Assembly: GCA_013398955.1 (NCBI GenBank)
Contig: VWPU01003241.1
Coordinates: 62,001 to 126,000 of the forward strand
Direction of reading: 5' to 3'
DNA from: Callaeas wilsoni
Lineage: Eukaryota > Chordata > Aves > Passeriformes > Callaeidae
DNA: 64,000 nucleotides
Both the position numbers and the translations under genes were made by a program. Under the pieces are notes generated by a model. That model made no database searches. It worked only from the letters and a program-made list of their open reading frames with translations, and was not told the DNA's origin. Positions 1 through 12,100 of this stretch are shown here, piece by piece; within the stretch, counting starts at the first letter, position 1, and every line of letters starts with the position of its first letter.

Positions 1-3000
1 CCTGTCAGCCAACCCTGTGCTGCCTTTTTTTGGCACGTTGGCATTTTTAGCTCAGCTCTGTTGGGTAGGCCCCTGAATTGGGCTTTATGGTTGGTGACAT
101 TATAATTTCTGACATGAGACGTCACAAACAGTTACTTTACAATCAAAACCTGCCCGCCAGCTCTCTGCTCAGTTTTACTAACTGAGGAGTCCTAACTTTA
201 GGTCTTCCATTTAAAATACAGTAGGTATGAAGTACACTAGCTTGACCACACCAAGAACTAAACCTGGGAGATGGCTGTCTGAAGGCTGTGGGACGTGACA
301 TTCCAGGATGTCCTGAATGCAAGTGGTGACACTGTGAGTGTGCCTGAATGAGACCTGTGTGCTCCAGAGGCGGGAGCAGAGGCTGCAGCCCTCCAAAAGG
401 GAACACGGATGTCCCACCGCTCACAGCACAGCACTGGCAGGGCTTCAACCCTTCCCGGAGAGGGACTGATCCACTGAAACACGTGTTACAGAGGCTTGGA
501 GATTTTAGTAGTGCAAGGCAAGTGTAATTCAGGCTGTTCATGTTAATTCCCATTTTTCGTTGCTTGGATAAGCACATGGTGACAGCTTTCATGAGGCAGG
601 GACCTGTCCATTGGAAAATGGATTATGACCACCAACTCTTGCACATAAACTACTGAGCAATCATCCAGTGGTCACTAGTGAGACACCGTAGGTCTGTGCT
701 GGTGACCTAGGGGTGAAATGACTTTCTTTGTCTGTCTGAATCCCTGAAGCATTCAGACCCTGATCGGGGGGAATGTTCTGATCTAAACCACCATTAATCT
801 TCCTTAAGGTGAAAAGGTCAGAAGAGCAAGGTATTCAATGTTATCTGTTTTTTTCTTTTAATGCCAGCAAAAAAGCTTTTTTATGCTGTCTTAAAATATA
901 CAGGGACACTTAAACATCCAAACTTTCACAGTCAGTTTTTGAAAGTGATGTCAGCTTTTAGATAAATGACAAAGACCATACACAGTGTCAGCCCCCCACA
1001 GCTGTGTCCATAGCCATAACAACAATGCCACACAATGTTGTCCTTAAATCCCATAAAGGCAAGCAACAATGCCAGAGAATGAAGCGATAACGTATTGGAG
1101 CTGCTGACAATCAGTCTTTAACATGTGTTATCCATTTGACTGCAGGTGTAAATCAGCATTTCAATGTCAACTTGCTAATTTAAGGCTGTATGGCCAAACA
1201 CCCAGAGTATCCCAGAAAAAGCACAAGTGCACTGTTAAAGTAGGTCAAAGCCACTACAAGTCAGGGAACACTGAGGAAAAGCCCATCAATAAACCAGTTT
1301 GGGCTATGAGATATATATTTCATGATAAAGTAACACTAGATGAAATTAAACATTTAATGGGAGGTCAGACTACAGTATTAGCACAACCAATATTCCTTTG
1401 CTGCTCAGTTGACTTTGGTGGTGTATGTGCTGCCAGTGTTTGTGGCTGAGGAACCAAGCTGTGTGTCTCTACAGGGTGACACGAATTAACACGTGAATTA
1501 TCTCCAAAGGATACAAGTCACATTTCCTCTGCTTTCACTTAACTATGCCACCACATGGATGTAAATTAATTTCTCCCTTTAATTCCCATGTTCAGAGAAA
1601 TAAGGAAAATATCTGCTGCCATTTGCTGTACTTAGAGTTCTCTGAAAATGGGGTACATGTAATTTTTCAATAGAAACCAAAGACTGAAAGTATTTTTTTC
1701 ATCCCCCTCTCCTACTACTAGGAAAGCAGTTAACTTAAGAACCTGATTAACATTCCATTGAGCTGTCAAAAATGGTTCTTCCTCTTATTTTTTGGCTGGA
1801 CAACATTTTCTACCAACTCACTTGTGGCAGCTGTTTCAGTACTATGTGGAAAAAAAGAAACCAAAAGGCATTTCAGGGGGTTAATGGAAGACTAGAACTG
1901 GCAAAGTATAAAACTGCATTCACAAATGTTTCATCTAAGGGAACTGTAGCCTTCCTAATGATAACCCAGGTGTGGGGCTTTTTCTTGGTCTCACTTTCAT
2001 TGAGAAATTCAGAGCAAACAGTAGAAGCTGCTGCTTATTCTCATGGACCACTACACCTAAAAATTACGCACTAAACATTTTATGACAAACCGACCCTGTG
2101 TGATTTCCCATACGTACACTGCAGGTAAACAGAAAGGTTGAAAAATAGGCATGTGCCAAGAGAGCTGAGACCTCTGCAAATTTGGTCACTGACAGTCTTG
2201 CCACACCACTGCTCAGAGGAATCTCTTCTTGTACAGGTGGCCGGGCGGTATGTCAAAGATTAATTCAGATGTCAAGGCAGGATCACAGGGATGGGTAGAT
2301 GTGGAAGACCCTCTTCTCACTGCTCAGGGCTGACACTGCAGCAGACAAGCAGCGTGTGCAATGCTGTGTGAGCTACGGCTGCTGGAGACATCAGGAAAAT
2401 GGTGGCATCACTTTCTGCATGCACTAGCTGGTGCTTGGATTTAAATTAAATTCATTTTTATTTAGGAAGTACACAGGGATGGTCTGAGGTAAAATGGAGA
2501 GCCTACCTCTAGGCCTTCTGCTGCCTTGCATCAGGCTGCCCTTGTCCCCTCTGCACAGACACATTTAATGCAGTGATGGATTTATTTGGTTGGAGCTGTT
2601 GAATTCAAGGCACACTGCACGTGTCCTGGAGCACAGCGATGCTTAAGCAGATTTACTCAGGGGTTATGAAAAGGGCCTAGGCAGAGCTTGGCTGTGTCCC
2701 TTAACCATTGCTCTTTCTCATCCATTATTTTCAGGTCTCAGAGAGATGGAAAGCCAACCACGAGACAGAAGATGACAGCCACAGCACAAGACAGTGCAAC
2801 AGGAATGAGCATAAACACTAACCTATGCGTCGTTTCTTCCAAGTTTATTTACACAGGATGATGATGAGAGTTTTTGAAGATTTAGGCATGTTAGTTGCAT
2901 ATTTTTTGCTTCATTCTCTTAACTGCTGAGAAAATCAGCACTGGTATGGGAAGAGGCAAGGGAAATGAGGGGATGGACAAACTACTGTACCAGCTGCTCT

Positions 3001-4200
3001 CATATCTATAAATCCCAAGCAGCAATCCTTCAGGTTCTACCTTGTGAAGAGAGTGGGTTTTCCATTTGGTACTCTAGATAAAACTATACCTGGTGGTAAA
3101 CTATTTTCACCAGCACTACATATGGACTTGTTCATACTTGCTCCCCAAAGCTAAACTAACCAATGTAGATGGACTGAGTGAGTGATCACATGGGCCAGGT
3201 TTTGGGTTGTGATTACCTGCAGAAAGCTCAGAGAATACAGAGTTAAATGCTGCTCTCAAACACCTTCAAACAAGCTTAGGTTTATTTTTGTTATTTGCAT
3301 TTCAGCATCATCTAAAGTAACAGATCCGTCACAGAGGGTTTGAGTAACAGAGCAGTAACAGGAGCCACAAGAACAAACTTCCCAGATTTCACACACACGC
3401 CCAACCACCACTGGGTGCTCACAACTACAGTGTTACCCCAGCTCCCCACAGAAACACCAGTACAGAGTAATTTAGTGAGATAATTCATGGAAAAACCCCG
3501 TGTAGCTCTTTGATTATGAATAAAACTACCACTGCCCAGGAGCTAGGATGTGACACCCTGTCACATCATCACTATTTGAAAGACAGTATTCTAGGGGAAC
3601 TTGAGCTCCCTTGATTTTTCTTCAGAAAATTTCTACTAGTAACTAATAATTGGCAGTGGAGACTGATGGCTGAGAGAGAGATTTCACAACCAATTTAAGC
3701 CAGTTGAAGACCTCGATGCTGCCAAAGGGGTGTGGAAAACAGAAATATTTCCTTCTTACGGCATCATCTCCTTATGTTAGGTTAGGTATTACATAAACCC
3801 TTTTGTCTCATCTGTAAAATATGGGTATCGAAGAGGGTATGAGGTTTATTCTAAAAACCATCAGGAGCTGCAGGTTACCTGGTATAGGAAGTTAAGTGTG
3901 AGGTTCTGTCAGTTGAGAATGCAGCCCGCCAATAACTGCCATACTGGCTAAAGGACAGATAAAAGGTGTGCTGGAAGAAGTTATCCTACCTCCCTAACTA
4001 GCCCATCAAAGTGCTCTGCTGCAGTGATGAAATCACATGCTGCTCAGTTCCCCAGAGAGTATAGTTCCCCCAAACACAGCACGACTGCCATGAATTAGGC
4101 TCCTGGACAAAAAGATTGTCTCTTCATGAATCTGTACTGGTACCACAGACTGGAGAAAGAAAGGAATGAAATGACAAAATAGGCCAAAAGTTTATATAGA
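1..4200. other. Flank downstream of ADHFE1, no gene recognised
   Basis: AT-moderate sequence with only short random open frames, including a 108-codon frame at 1123-1449 and a 149-codon frame at 143-592 on the minus strand, neither like any family I know. No CR1, LTR or RNA gene was identified. In human the next gene past ADHFE1 is VXN; I could not find its exons here. Confidence 0.6.
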
Positions 4201-4323
4201 ACCATAGAATGGTTTGGGCTGGAAGGGACCTTAAGGATCATCTAGTTCTAACCTCTCTGCCATAGGCAGGAACACCTTTCACTAGACTGGGTGGTTCAGA
4301 GCCTCATCCAGCCTGACTTTGAA
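4201..4323 (-). mobile_element. CR1 LINE 3' end fragment
   Basis: On the minus strand this reads as the last 120 bp of a CR1 retrotransposon: AGTCAGGCTGGATGAGGC, then GATGATCCTTAAGGTCCCTT, ending at the CCATTCTATG terminal motif. It is 5'-truncated and noncoding. Confidence 0.85.
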
Positions 4324-5064
4324 CAACAGGGTTTGACAAAAGGTTTTGACAAAAAGAATTTTTTCCCAAACATGTCAGCTTTGCACAATATAATAAAGTG
4401 AATCCCTTGCTATTACAACATCAGCCTTCATGACAGAGGTACTTGTGGGCAATTTCAGCAGAGGAAAAGATTCAGAAGGACATGGAAATCACATGTGTAT
4501 CACACAGTGGCAGTGCAGTCCTACGGCCATCAAACCCATTCTGATGCTAAAAACACCCAGTCTTCAACCAGTATCCACCCACCTATTTTAACAGCACTGA
4601 AACAGATCCAGTATCAATATCCAGTACAGATATGTCCTCAGATTCTAGGACAGCACTAGTTTGATCAGACAAATACACAAATGCAAAGGTGTAAACATAG
4701 AGCCTTCTACTTCAACAGGGTGACTGAAAAGTGCTCCCTTCCCAGCAGAAAGAGACATGCACACCAGAAGTCACGGGGTTCTTCTTTCATTTGTCTTGTG
4801 CTGTGGTAGCAGCATGAATCAGATGCTGAAAGAGTCCAACATGAAGCAGAATCTGGTTTAAATGAACTGTATACACAACCACGTGAACTTTTTAAATAAA
4901 GGAAAATAGTATTAAAATTTTAGTTTCCTTTCTCCCTTCCCCACTTCCCCTTCTCAGTTGACAGTCAACCAGCTGGTTAACTGCTCGGAAGGTGCACGCT
5001 CATTCCCACATTTAGCCAGTGCTCCCCGTGGGGCACTGTGCAGCCAAATGCTTCACCACCACTT

Positions 5065-5070
5065 TTTAAT
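5065..5070 (-). terminator. Candidate ADHFE1 poly(A) signal (ATTAAA)
   Basis: ATTAAA on the minus strand about 950 bp past the ADHFE1 stop. I found no canonical AATAAA on this strand between it and the stop, so this is the nearest plausible signal, but the hexamer is common in AT-rich DNA and unsupported by transcript data. Confidence 0.3.
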
Positions 5071-5338
5071 ACTGAACCACAGCACACAGCCACTTCCTCA
5101 AGCTGGTGGCTGCACTCTGAGGGACAGCACCTGCAGGAGCTCAGCAGAAGCAATTCATTCACAGCAAAGCAAGATACAATTAAGAGCTTCCGTCCACAGA
5201 ACATAGCAGGAAAAGAGAGGTGTTGCCTCCAGACAGACAGAATGACCATGATGGATGCTGTCTTGCTGTTATGTGGTTGCTGTTGAGTATGTGACCATGC
5301 TTTACTCTGGTTTTGCTCCTCTGATGAGCACCTCATAC

Positions 5339-5409
5339 AGATCATAAAAGGAAAGATAAATATATGACAATTATAGAGATTATAAGAGGAAAGATAAATA
5401 TATGACAAT
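5339..5409. repeat. Tandem duplication, 38-bp period, two copies
   Basis: Positions 5339-5371 and 5377-5409 match over 33 bp with two differences; the core AGATAAATATATGACAAT is identical in both. A recent local slippage or unequal-exchange duplication. Confidence 0.85.
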
Positions 5410-6017
5410 AAATGTCAGAATTTTAACCCAAAGCAAACTTTCAAGCAGCCTTTTCCAGACAGCTATGAAGATTTTTCCTAACGGAACAATGAAAAAGCAC
5501 CCCAGTTCAACAGCCTTCTTAGCAAAGCCAGATGGTAAAAAGATGATAAAGCAGAAAAGAATACAGTAAAGCTGACATTTTCTGCAGGGGACTTCTCCTC
5601 TCTAATTAAAAATTACCTTCATTATTTTTTAACTAACATGACTTTTTAGAACAAAATAATGGATAATTTAAATAGAAGCATAATTTGCAAAATGGTTTGA
5701 AATATCCCTTAGAACATTTTTCTACCTTCAACCACCTCTAAAGCACAAAAAAGTCTTCAGTAATGCAAGAAATCTGCTTCAACTTTTATGCAAGTCAATG
5801 CCACTGACTACTGAGCAAGAAAGAAACCACAGCCAAGTCCTCACTTCAAAGCATTATTTAGTTAAAGATGAATTACATGACCTTTTGGCAGTGTACAATG
5901 GAACAGAAGTCAAAGGTACCCAAATTCTTACATGCTCTAAACAAGTTCAGCCTCATATCTATGAGAAACTACCTCTGTGTTAGAATAGACCACACTTTCC
6001 AGAACAAAAAGCTTAAG

Positions 6018-6101
6018 CTAATAAAGTTTCATGGAAGCCTCAAAGAGAGCAGATAAATCTTCTTCTGTTTGGGAACGTGGTGATAGTTTAGTCACTCTCT
6101 C
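6018..6101 (-). CDS. ADHFE1: ADHFE1 coding exon 14 (terminal)
   Basis: Codes residues 439-465 and the TAG stop. It begins [10 protein letters not shown] and ends [12 protein letters not shown], the conserved C-terminus. The acceptor is TTGCAG. It lies 3.6 kb from exon 13 across the largest intron. Confidence 0.95.
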   Translation of the reverse strand, partial: ERVTKLSPRSQTEEDLSALFEASMKLY

Positions 6102-9100
6102 CTGCAAAATGAAAGAAAAACTGGATTACAAATTGATAGCAATAAAATTAATCAAACAGTAGCTGAACTACGAGTCTCTGTACTAACATCCTTCACAGAG
6201 AATAACAAGATTTTGCAAAATAAGTAATCAAGTAATTAAGGTTGAAGCATCATCAACTGTACAGTACTTTCACGAATATATTAACTAAAATTTCCCGTAA
6301 TCAAATACACAGAAGCAAGATCAGAATGCTGTTCAGTTGCAGAGTCAAGCACTGCAAACACAGGCCTTCTCCATTGCAGATGTCAGCACACTGGAGGATA
6401 TTATCCTGGGAATATAGTCCATTTTAAAATTCATTTGCCAGCACTGAACTAGGAGTTAGAGTTTTAGGGACCAAGACTTTCAAAACACAACATCTCTCAA
6501 GGCCCAGAAGCTGCTGTAAAGGGGGAGAATAACCAGCATTTGTAAGTCAGACTCCAAAAAAGAGACACAGCAAGGGACAGTATGAAACTGCTTAACAGCC
6601 CCACACCTCGGAATCAGAATACAAAGTAATTGTGGTCAGTCTTCATTTAGACACTGATTCAACAGAATTTTCAGGTGCTAAAGCCCCACTGACTGAAATG
6701 AAACGCAGGTATGTGCTTCACTGCTCTGCTTGACAAAATAACCACAAAGGCAGGGGCTGCAATTCAGAAAAGTCCCATGCTACTGAGGGTGAGGAGCTGT
6801 ATTAGTGTAGGTACCCAGTTACTGCAGAAACATTCAGCTGAAAGGGCCTAAATAGGTGTATTCATACTGGTTATGATTAGAACTTTCATGTTTTCAACAA
6901 CCAATGATTTTAACATTTATTGAAATACTGGGGATAGTTAGAGATGTCTGCAAAGACAGAGTCCAGGCCCACACTAGGAACACAGTATCTATCGATCAAG
7001 TATGTTTTGGCAAGGGAGAGTTTCTTCTGCTACAGCCTGTTCCAACATCTCCCTTGTGGAAGATGCTGCCCTCCAGCTTTAAAGTTTTCCCCTCTTTTTT
7101 CACACGTGAGACAGTGGGTATCACTGCCGAGGTCCTTGCCTCAGACACGGAGTGGGATGCTGGGGAAGGGGCTCCCCCAGCGCTCTGCCTGGGCGGGAGG
7201 CTCGGCTGAGCCGCCCGGAGTGGAGCACACCCCACTGCCCGGGGCGATGCCACAGCGGAGGCTGCAGCCGCTGCGCTCCCCCCAGCCCGCGGATGCGATT
7301 TGCGGGCGGGCTGGATGTGGTTACACAGCGAGCGAGGCCACCGCACTGCAAAATCGACGCGAAACAGCGGTCGAGCATGGTGAGGAAGTCAGCTGTGAGG
7401 TATTCACAGCTCATAATCACGGTTAGCACGGCTTGTGAGGAGTCTGAAAAGTGCAGCTCTGTGTGCTTAATTTTACCTACAGAAGAAGCTTTACTGATGC
7501 ATAAGTAGCAATCAAATGGTACCTCTTTCCCCATCCCTGACCAGTGCTGCTACACACAGAGATCCAGCCAAAGAGAAGGCTAAGATTCTTCTATGCAGTT
7601 TTGAAACCAAATGGAAAATTCAAATAGCACTCCGGTAAAGTGTGTTGTTTTCTTCAGACTCATAATATGCAAAATATAACAAGACAGTGCTCAAGTATTC
7701 ATAAATTCATCATATTAGGACACTCTGGGCCAAAGCCAGTTTTGCAGCTCTGTGCACCGAGATGTCCAGAGTTATCTGTGAAATCACACCGGGTGACAGG
7801 AGACAGCCAGCCTGACAGCCTGACAGCCTGGAGCATTTCCCAGCTCTGTCGACAGAAGGCTGCAAACGGATGCTCCTCCCGTATGCCTTGACACAGAGGC
7901 ATCAGCACTACCTCTGTACAAGCTTGCTGATATTTGCTGGTGCCCAGACAGCGAGGCCCTGGCTCCCTCAGTCTGACTCAGTGCATTCTGGTCTTGTGCC
8001 AAACAGAGCAGCTCTGGACTCATCCCTGGCTCAGCCCCATTATAGCTGCCTCCAGGATGTCTGCAGGGGGTGGGGTGGCCCTTCCACCATCTGCCACTTT
8101 CAGTGACCCCCTCTCCTCTCAAACACCACCACAGAGCCAGCCACCTTGAACCTTGAGAGAGCATCTTCTTTGCTAGAATCACTGCTGCCTGTAAATAAGA
8201 TCAATTTCAACAGACTCACTTCGGAAGGAAAATAAAATTCTGTTTTCACTTCAAGCATAGATGCCTGTCCCAACAGAGCTCCCACCCCAAATCCCAACAG
8301 TCAGATTACTTTTTTCCCCTGCAGCCTGCACTTCAGAGCATGGAATATACTTTGCAAACTTTTTAGTGCTATCCCCACTGCACCACATTGCTTTGCTGAT
8401 GTGAACGGGCCATTGCTATATTACAAAGCAAACCTACTGCAAAATCAAAAGCAAAAAAATTATACCAAAAAATAAACTGTATGGACTAACCCTGTGGTTG
8501 TTAAAAGACTATTAAGGAACACCGAAACATTTTCATCATGTTACATCTCATACAAAAAAATAAGGGTTGAGAAATTATTAGGTCATCTCATTTTATACAG
8601 TACAATTAATCATCAATGCCATAAGAAGACAGAAAAACCCTTCAACATCTTTTGGTGAAGAACCTTCCCCCAGCTATGCAAAACTTGCATTCAGTGATTG
8701 TTTTAAAGAAACATATTTATCAAAACAAACCCTCAAAATGCCCCATAACAATGTACGTGCATAACCTACTTGATGGATGCTCAGAGACCTTAGTTTTCTT
8801 CCTGGCTTTGCCACTGCTCTGTTGTGTGTGATCCTAAGTAGTTGCACCTTTGTGTCACTTTCTCAGGTATAACACAGGAATATTAATATTTACTGTTAAT
8901 GTTACTGTTCTAAGGTGCTCTGAGATTTATGAATGAGAAGAACTACATAGGATCTGCTGTAAAATGTCAGTAACCTTTTGGCCTACAAAATTTTCACTTT
9001 CTCTCCATAGTATGTATTTCCCTTGCAACTTGATGGAAACAAATACTAGGTCCATAGCGTATGAATCAAACTGTCTTTTTACAAGAAAGACTCTGGATTT

Positions 9101-12100
9101 TGCTTTAAGAGTGGTGTGTTGGTTTTTGCAGTGTCTTTGTAGGCACTGAAACAACAAAGGGTATTACAAGTTTAATCTATATCATCCCAGGGGACCTTAT
9201 TTCAAATTCTGATGGGGGTCAATGGAACAAAAAAGCCATCTGCGAAGAAAAATGCAACTTCTCAATATGGAAAGTTTAATGCTAAGTGAGTTTGTTCATT
9301 CTTACCAGACAGTACTTGGTGTTAAGGCTTTATCTATAGACCACCTGCATACATAATTAAGAGAGGTAGGTATGAAAAAGCAGTATCTACTACAAAGATC
9401 AAAGGCCTATGAAAAACATCCTCTTTTTAAAATAAGTAACATTAAAAAAACCCCAAATCAAACACTTAGCCCTTTTTTTCTGAATCCATGTGAAAACTGC
9501 AGCATGCATTCCATCTCACTGAAAAGAAAAACCTAAACTCTGGAGTGAAACAAAATACAGTTGACTATCCCAAATTTTCTCCATTTAAATAATTTTCATG
9601 TAGGAATAGAAATAAAACATTCTGGAAAAGAAGCACTTCTGTTTTTGCCAAAATCTGTTCTATTTTATTTGACAAGAAAAACTGTTTTGCTCTGTGTCTT
9701 ACCTGAGGCAGAGTGCCTTTGACTAATGCAGGGATGTCTGCTTTGGAATAACCAATTGCAGCTAAGCCATCATCAACATTCAGATCAAATAGGAATTTCC
9801 GGAGTGTGTCTGCCAAAATAACCCCCGCATCTTTGATTCTGGCAGTGCGGATGTCAGCTCCTAAAATAAGACATAATGCCTTGACTGTAGGGTGGAGAGA
9901 GCAGAGGAAGCCTGTCCTGGACTCAATTTAATCATAATATCAGCTGAATACATATCCATACATAACAGTCACTGCCTCAAAAGCAACATGAAGTAAAAAG
10001 AGGAATCAGTCTTCATTTTACAGTTGGAATAGTTTGTGAAATGTGAAATAAAACAAGATCAGAAGCAGGTCAACTGCTGCCAAAAAGACTAACTGCCACA
10101 TGAGGTTAACTTCCTTTCTCTCTGTGCTTACAGGGAGAAGCACTTTTCAGTCTGACTAACTGCTGGGAGGAAAGAAGCTAATGCAAGAATGTCAGTGGTA
10201 TTTATTTGTATGGTCAGTGTGCCAAATGCTAACTTCATTTTAAGGCCTTGAGTTTGCTGACATCTAGAGGACTGTTCTGTTCAATTACACATTCACAGAG
10301 AGGACTACAGCACGTAGGCTGAAAAAGGCAGGAGACAGCAGGGCAGTGTTCAGGGGGTTGAGTAAATTCTAAATTTATTGCTGTTTGAATATGTGGTGAC
10401 TTGTGTAGTGTACTGTAGAACTCAAGAGGAGGAACTGCTCTCTTTGAAACATCTACTGGACAGTAATGAAAACATCAATATAAAATTAAAGTTACAAATA
10501 TTTCTTACAGAATAGCTTGCGTTCCCTTCTTTAAAGAATATCCAGGACTTAAAAGTAGTAATAAAAGTATGTCCAGACAGGAGACTCAAGCTCCTCCATA
10601 CGATTTTTTTCAAAGTAACCCGAGCTAAATTGGTTCTCTGTGTAACCTCAATGATGTTACACCAGAACTATGTTAGGTCCAAGTGCCATACTGAGATGAG
10701 TAAGAGCAATACACAGCTACAGGAAAAATATCTTCTGTGATCCTCACGCAGCTCACTGTAACATTCAAAGGGAGTTAAGTGAACAGCAGACCTACAAGCT
10801 CACTTGAAGAGCTCAGATATTCAGGTAGTAAGACTGGCAGTAACATAGCAAATAATGTCTGGAAAAAACTGATAAATAAGATATGACAGAGTCTTGTATG
10901 AAGTCTTGTGCTATTGGGGCTATGCCACAAAGTCTGAGTTTATCCTGGGTTTTGCTGTGGAGGGGTAACTAGGACATAAACCCACTATCTTCAGATAGTA
11001 AAGCAAAAGGGAAAGGGAGGAGGATAAAACATGACAGTAAATGTGACTGGCAGTTTTAAAATATTGCTATAGTTCTAGTACTTTCTTTTTGCTCAACCGA
11101 AAAGATACATTAGTCTTTGCACCTAGAAAATTTCTGGCCACATACACACCTATTTCAACTGTTTAAGAATCCACCTAGGGAGGTATTAAGCTTTTTCTAG
11201 TTGTACCCAAATTCACAGCTGTACATACACACAACACAACTATTTAGTAATCTGCTTCATGTCATAAAATACCTTCTTAGTCATTGCATTTGGCAACATG
11301 ACAGATTTGAACCAGCTACTGTAGTCAGTTGGACTCTGGAATGGACTCAGAAGTAAACATCCCAGATGGGAATTAATAAATTCAATTCCACGTGACATGT
11401 TTTCGGCAGAGTCCCTTTCCAGCTAGGCACACAATGACGTAGTTAAAATTTCTACTGAGAAAATTAACAGAACTTTTAGAGACAGAATTTATGGCAGCAG
11501 TCAATACCAAAACCTAAAGCAACTGCTTTTCAGTCACTTGTTTTAAACTCAAGAGCCAGAGTTGAAATTTTCTGATATGCTGACCAGTTATCCAGATATA
11601 TTTTTTTATCTAATGCTAGTTGTGTGTTATTGCTGTAGGAACACAGTATTTATTAGCTTAGTATTTGATTCCAACTAGGTTTGTGTTCTAGTTTTGACAA
11701 TAGGCAGGATAGCATACTTTAGAGGAAGCCTAAACAACCTCACAGACCGTTTATGAAATAAACGGAACTTTCACCCAATGTAGTTTTTCTGACCATGTTG
11801 TTTTACACCCTCTTTAAAATACTGTGATATTTTCATTGTCTGTATAAAAGTCCCACTCTTTCTTAAAATCCCCAATGCTTTCAGATTGCTTACACAAGCA
11901 AGTCATACATGTGACTGCATTGCTGTGACTTGCATACAGAAGGCTGACCATACAAGGGACTGAACACAAATTTTCCAAATACCAGGAGAGCTGGCCCGAC
12001 CACTTTTCCTCCACTCCCTGAACTGCTGTGCGTGTGGCTGTGACCGCTCCTTAGCCAGCATGGGTATTAGCAGCAGTGTAGCCATGACACAGAACCTAGT

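Larger units (their letters stand above)
4324..6017 (-). other. ADHFE1 3' flank and probable 3'UTR
   Basis: Sequence beyond the ADHFE1 stop. The terminal exon must continue into it; the exact end is uncertain because no canonical AATAAA is present on this strand. It also holds a tandem duplication at 5339-5409. No other gene is supported. Confidence 0.5.

Noticed and set aside
1..6000. Exons of VXN, expected next to ADHFE1 from human synteny
   Set aside because: I could not recognise any segment of the protein in any frame; it is probably outside the window.
9565..9702. Extension of the ADHFE1 exon 13 frame past its donor
   Set aside because: The residues beyond LPQ are not conserved, while a GTAAGA donor and a phase-matched exon 14 restore the known C-terminus.
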